A stretch of 8,206 nucleotides of DNA. It comes from Tagaea sp. (GTDB lineage: Bacteria; Pseudomonadota; Alphaproteobacteria; CACIAM-22H2). The notes beneath the pieces are model-generated. The model worked only from the letters and a program-made list of their open reading frames with translations, did no database searches and was not told where the DNA came from. This document shows positions 5,657 to 8,206 of this stretch, one piece after another (position 1 is the first letter of the stretch; every line of letters begins with the position of its first letter). The position numbers and the translations under genes were made by a program. The stretch is taken from contig JAMNXK010000066.1 in NCBI GenBank assembly GCA_023653245.1, forward strand, positions 1 through 8,206, given 5' to 3'.

Positions 5657-6591
5657 GCCGCGCGCTTGAACAGCAGGCGCATGACCTCGTCCACGCCCAG
5701 CCCGTCGAGATTGCTCCGGCGCATCACCGCGACCTCGGTTCCGCGCGGCGCGCACAAAGCCGGGTCGGATTCCGAGCCGAACAGCACGATCGACGGGCAA
5801 TTGGCCCGCGCGATCAGATGCATGGGCCCGGTGTCGTTGCCGATCGCCGCCCCCGCCTGGCGCGCCAAGGCGGCGATTTCGGCGAAACTCGTCTTGCCCG
5901 TCAGGTCGCGCACGCGCGGGTTGGCGGCGCGGATCGCTTGGCCGAGTGCGGCCTCGGCCGTGCCGCCGATCACCACCGGCGTCGCGCCATGGGCGACCAG
6001 CTCCTGGGCGAGGGCGGCGTATTTGGCCACCGGCCAGCGCTTTTTGGGCCGGGTGGGCGCGCCGCCGGGCACCAGCAGCACGCAAGGATCGGGCAGTTTG
6101 TGCGCCGAGATATCCGCATCGAGCCAGGCGAGTTCGGTTTCCGGCACCGCGTCGATCCCGGCCATCGCGAGCTGCTCGCGCTGGCGATCGACCGTGTGCA
6201 TCGAGTCCCGATCGGGATTGGCGTGGGGATGCGAGCAGCCGGGCGCGATCCCCGACCATTCGGGCCGGCGCGGCCCCATGAGCTTGAAATAGAGGTTGGA
6301 GCGCGACGACGTCTGCAGATCGTAGACGCGCCGGAACTTGCCGCCGCGCAAGCGCGCGCGCAGGCGCAAGAGGCCGAAGAGATCGAATTTGTGCGGCCGG
6401 TCGTCGCGCCAGACCTCGTCGACATCCGGGCAGGCGGCGAACAGATCGGCGAAGGCGGGTGCCGTCAGCACGATCAGGCGCGCTTTGGGATGCGCTTGGC
6501 GGATCGCGCGCACCGGCCCGAAGGACTGCACCACGTCGCCCAGGGCCCCGAGCTTGATCGCCAGCACGCTGTCGTAATCGGCGAGGCTCAT
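5653..6591 (-). CDS. Glycosyltransferase family 9, heptosyltransferase-like
   Basis: This 312-residue protein has the GT-B layout of ADP-heptose:LPS heptosyltransferases. The N-terminal strand and glycine loop VLAIKLGALGDVVQSFGPVR lies at 9-28. The second half opens with CVLLVPGGAPTRPKKRWP (170-187), followed by PVVIGG (205-210), LTGKTSF (230-236), and the family signature GNDTGPMHLIA (251-261) with IVLFGSESDP (268-277). Such enzymes add heptose from ADP-heptose to the inner core of lipopolysaccharide on the cytoplasmic face of the inner membrane; the exact sugar and acceptor here are unknown. The ATG at 6591 overlaps the stop of the preceding glycosyltransferase as ATGA and gives a normal family N-terminus. 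The frame continues open upstream only within that neighbour. Together the two genes suggest envelope polysaccharide synthesis. Confidence 0.9.
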   Translation of the reverse strand: MSLADYDSVLAIKLGALGDVVQSFGPVRAIRQAHPKARLIVLTAPAFADLFAACPDVDEVWRDDRPHKFDLFGLLRLRARLRGGKFRRVYDLQTSSRSNLYFKLMGPRRPEWSGIAPGCSHPHANPDRDSMHTVDRQREQLAMAGIDAVPETELAWLDADISAHKLPDPCVLLVPGGAPTRPKKRWPVAKYAALAQELVAHGATPVVIGGTAEAALGQAIRAANPRVRDLTGKTSFAEIAALARQAGAAIGNDTGPMHLIARANCPSIVLFGSESDPALCAPRGTEVAVMRRSNLDGLGVDEVMRLLFKRAA

Positions 6592-7796
6592 GTCCACAAC
6601 TCGGGCCGCGCCTCGCGCAGCACTTCTTCGTAGACGTCGAGCGTCGCCGCGCACATCCGTTCCTTGGTGAAGCGATCGTTGACATGGGCGATCGCATGGC
6701 CCGCGAGATCGTCGCGCGCCAGCGGATCGAGGGCGAGCGCGTTGCGCAACGCCTCGGCCAGCCCGTCCGAATCGCCCGCGCGGAACAGCCAGCCGGTCTC
6801 GCCGGGCTTGAGGATTTCGGGCGCGCCGCCGTGATCGGGGGCGACCACCGGCCGTCCCATCGCTTGCGCTTCGGCGACCACGCGGCCGAAGGCCTCGGGA
6901 TCGGTCGAGGCGGAAACCACCACGTCCGCCAGCATGTAGGCCGCGGCCATGTCGTTGCAGTGATCGACGATGCGCACGATGCCTTCGAGCCCGCGCCGCC
7001 GCACCAGGTTCTCGAGCTCGCGCCGATAGGCGACACGCCCCTGGTCGGAGCCGACGAACAGCACGATCACGTCGCGCCGCGCCAGCTTGGCGGCGGCGTC
7101 GATGAGCAGCGTCTGGCCCTTCCAGCGCGTCAGGCGCCCGGGCAGCATGATCACCGGAATCCCGTCGGGCAGGCGCCACTCGCGCGCGAGCTTGATCACG
7201 CGCTCGGCCGAGACGCGCGCCGGATCGAAGCGCGACACGTCAATGCCGCGATGGATCACCCGCAAGATCGCCGGCGGGGTGGCGTAGTGCTGGGTCACAT
7301 GGCGCGCGATGAACTCGGAAATCGCGATCACGCGCACGCCGCGCGCCATGACCGAATTGTAGAAGCGCTTGATCGGGTTGCCGAAGTTGTACGTCCCGTG
7401 AAACGTGGTGACGAACGGCACGCCGAGCAGCCGGGCCGCCGAGCGCGCGCTCCACGCCGGCGCGCGGGAGCGCGCGTGGATGAGGTCCACGCCGTGCGCG
7501 CGCGCGACGGCGGCCAGACGACCGACGTTCTTGCGCAGGGTGAAAGGATTCTTGGAGGCGACGGGCAAGGTCACATGCGTGGCGCCGGCGCGCTCGATCT
7601 CGCGCACCATCGGCCCGCCTTCGGAGACGACGATGGATTTCCATCCGGCCGCCACCAAGGCCGCGGCGACGTCGGCCGCCCCGCGCTCGACCCCGCCGGT
7701 GACGAGCGCGGGCAGAACCTGCATGATGGCGGGCACGCGCTTGAGCGCGCCGTCCGCCCCCCTCTCTTCGTCCGCGTGGTCCCCAGAGTCAGCCAA
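6588..7796 (-). CDS. Glycosyltransferase family 4 (GT-B)
   Basis: At up to 402 residues, the protein matches family 4 retaining glycosyltransferases, which transfer sugars from nucleotide-sugar donors. MQVLPALVTGGVERG (25-39) is the N-terminal acceptor-domain strand and glycine loop. HARSRAPAW (107-115), TFHGTYNFGNP (131-141) and AISEFIARH (158-166) follow. The donor domain has LPGRLTRWKGQ (218-228, basic residues for the nucleotide phosphates) and the EX7E motif EAFGRVVAE (301-309), then GGAPEI (323-328) and GETGWLF. It has no signal peptide or membrane segment and is probably cytoplasmic or peripheral. The start is uncertain. TTG at 7796 gives a low-complexity acidic 24-residue extension and touches the divergent gene. 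GTG at 7736 or ATG at 7724 would start close to the conserved region. No strong ribosome binding site favours any of them. The stop overlaps the next glycosyltransferase by four bases. Confidence 0.9.
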   Translation of the reverse strand: MADSGDHADEERGADGALKRVPAIMQVLPALVTGGVERGAADVAAALVAAGWKSIVVSEGGPMVREIERAGATHVTLPVASKNPFTLRKNVGRLAAVARAHGVDLIHARSRAPAWSARSAARLLGVPFVTTFHGTYNFGNPIKRFYNSVMARGVRVIAISEFIARHVTQHYATPPAILRVIHRGIDVSRFDPARVSAERVIKLAREWRLPDGIPVIMLPGRLTRWKGQTLLIDAAAKLARRDVIVLFVGSDQGRVAYRRELENLVRRRGLEGIVRIVDHCNDMAAAYMLADVVVSASTDPEAFGRVVAEAQAMGRPVVAPDHGGAPEILKPGETGWLFRAGDSDGLAEALRNALALDPLARDDLAGHAIAHVNDRFTKERMCAATLDVYEEVLREARPELWT

Positions 7797-8206
7797 TGTC
7801 CGATTCGCCTTCGCCGCCGGAATTTCTATCGCCGGGCGCCGCCCGCCCCCGTATCGCCTATCGCCGGATTCGCGGCAAGTCTCCCGGCATCGTCTTCTGC
7901 ACCGGCTTCATGTCCGACATGACCGGTTCGAAGGCCCTCGCGATCGAGGAATTCGCCCGCCAACGCGGCCAAGCTTGCCTGCGCTTCGACTATTCGGGAC
8001 ACGGCGAATCCGAAGGACGGTTCGAGGACGGCACGATCGGATCCTGGTTCGCCGACGCCCTGGCCGCCTTCGACGCTCTGACCGAAGGCGCGCAGATCGT
8101 CGTCGGATCGTCGATGGGCGGCTGGATCGCGCTGCTGTTGGCGCGCGCGCGCCCCGCGCGCGTGGCGGGCTTGGTCGGGATCGCCCCCGCCCCCGATTTC
8201 ACCGAG
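7796..8206 (+). CDS. Alpha/beta hydrolase, ABHD10-like (3' end beyond window)
   Basis: The 137 visible codons stay open to the window edge. They encode the first half of an alpha/beta hydrolase. GIVFCTGFMSDMTGSKALA (31-49) carries the oxyanion-side loop, and LRFDYSGHGESEG (62-74) is the typical strand-and-HG turn. The nucleophile elbow is GSSMGGW (104-110), with Ser106 as the predicted catalytic serine; GLVGIAPAPDF (125-135) follows. The acid and histidine of the triad should lie beyond the window. The GF-SDM-G-KA pattern and W-after-elbow resemble the ABHD10 branch of serine hydrolases (thioesterase or esterase), but the substrate is unknown. The ATG at 7796 is the only suitable start before the core; its ribosome binding site is weak. 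It is head to head with the family 4 glycosyltransferase, with no gap between the start regions. Confidence 0.88.
   Translation, partial: MSDSPSPPEFLSPGAARPRIAYRRIRGKSPGIVFCTGFMSDMTGSKALAIEEFARQRGQACLRFDYSGHGESEGRFEDGTIGSWFADALAAFDALTEGAQIVVGSSMGGWIALLLARARPARVAGLVGIAPAPDFTE

Noticed and set aside
5653..7179. 508-codon extended form of the family 9 glycosyltransferase
   Set aside because: The extra N-terminal part is an out-of-frame reading of the family 4 glycosyltransferase; the ATGA overlap at 6588-6591 marks the true start.
7797..7900. Promoter for the glycosyltransferase pair inside the hydrolase gene (TTGCCG, 17 bases, GATACG on the minus strand)
   Set aside because: The -10 part matches only three of six consensus positions, so it is not listed as a feature.

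Overview
The window is a GC-rich stretch of bacterial chromosome. It is densely packed and codes mostly on the minus strand. The best fit is an alphaproteobacterium, probably Rhodospirillales-like. This rests on the rpmI-rplT-pheS-pheT core with infC next to it, the character of the IF-3 and PheT sequences, and the ABHD10-type hydrolase beside two glycosyltransferases. It is a judgement from sequence character, not from a database search. No mobile element, CRISPR array, rRNA or tRNA was seen.

Layout from right to left, following minus-strand transcription. A partial alpha/beta hydrolase (plus strand, 7796 to the window edge) sits head to head with a family 4 glycosyltransferase (6588-7796). 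That gene overlaps a family 9 heptosyltransferase-like gene (5653-6591) by four bases; together they look like a cell-envelope polysaccharide or LPS-core pair. infC (5011-5547) follows with its own strong promoter and a probable non-canonical ATC start. A cold-shock-domain gene on the plus strand (4672-4875) lies between infC and rpmI-rplT, with a hairpin terminator in the convergent gap. rpmI and rplT have a clear sigma-70 promoter and a short foldable leader. A 14-bp hairpin with a run of seven U lies between rplT and pheS. pheS and pheT overlap by an ATGA, and a small Pmp3/UPF0057-like membrane protein starts three bases after pheT and runs off the left edge.

Functionally, most of the window serves translation: initiation factor IF-3, ribosomal proteins L35 and L20, and both subunits of phenylalanyl-tRNA synthetase. 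A cold-shock RNA chaperone is embedded among them. No new multi-gene system is evident. The most interesting signals are regulatory: the hairpin that pheST transcripts must read through, with a competing fold that uses the end of rplT; the IF-3-type start codon; and the folded rpmI leader.
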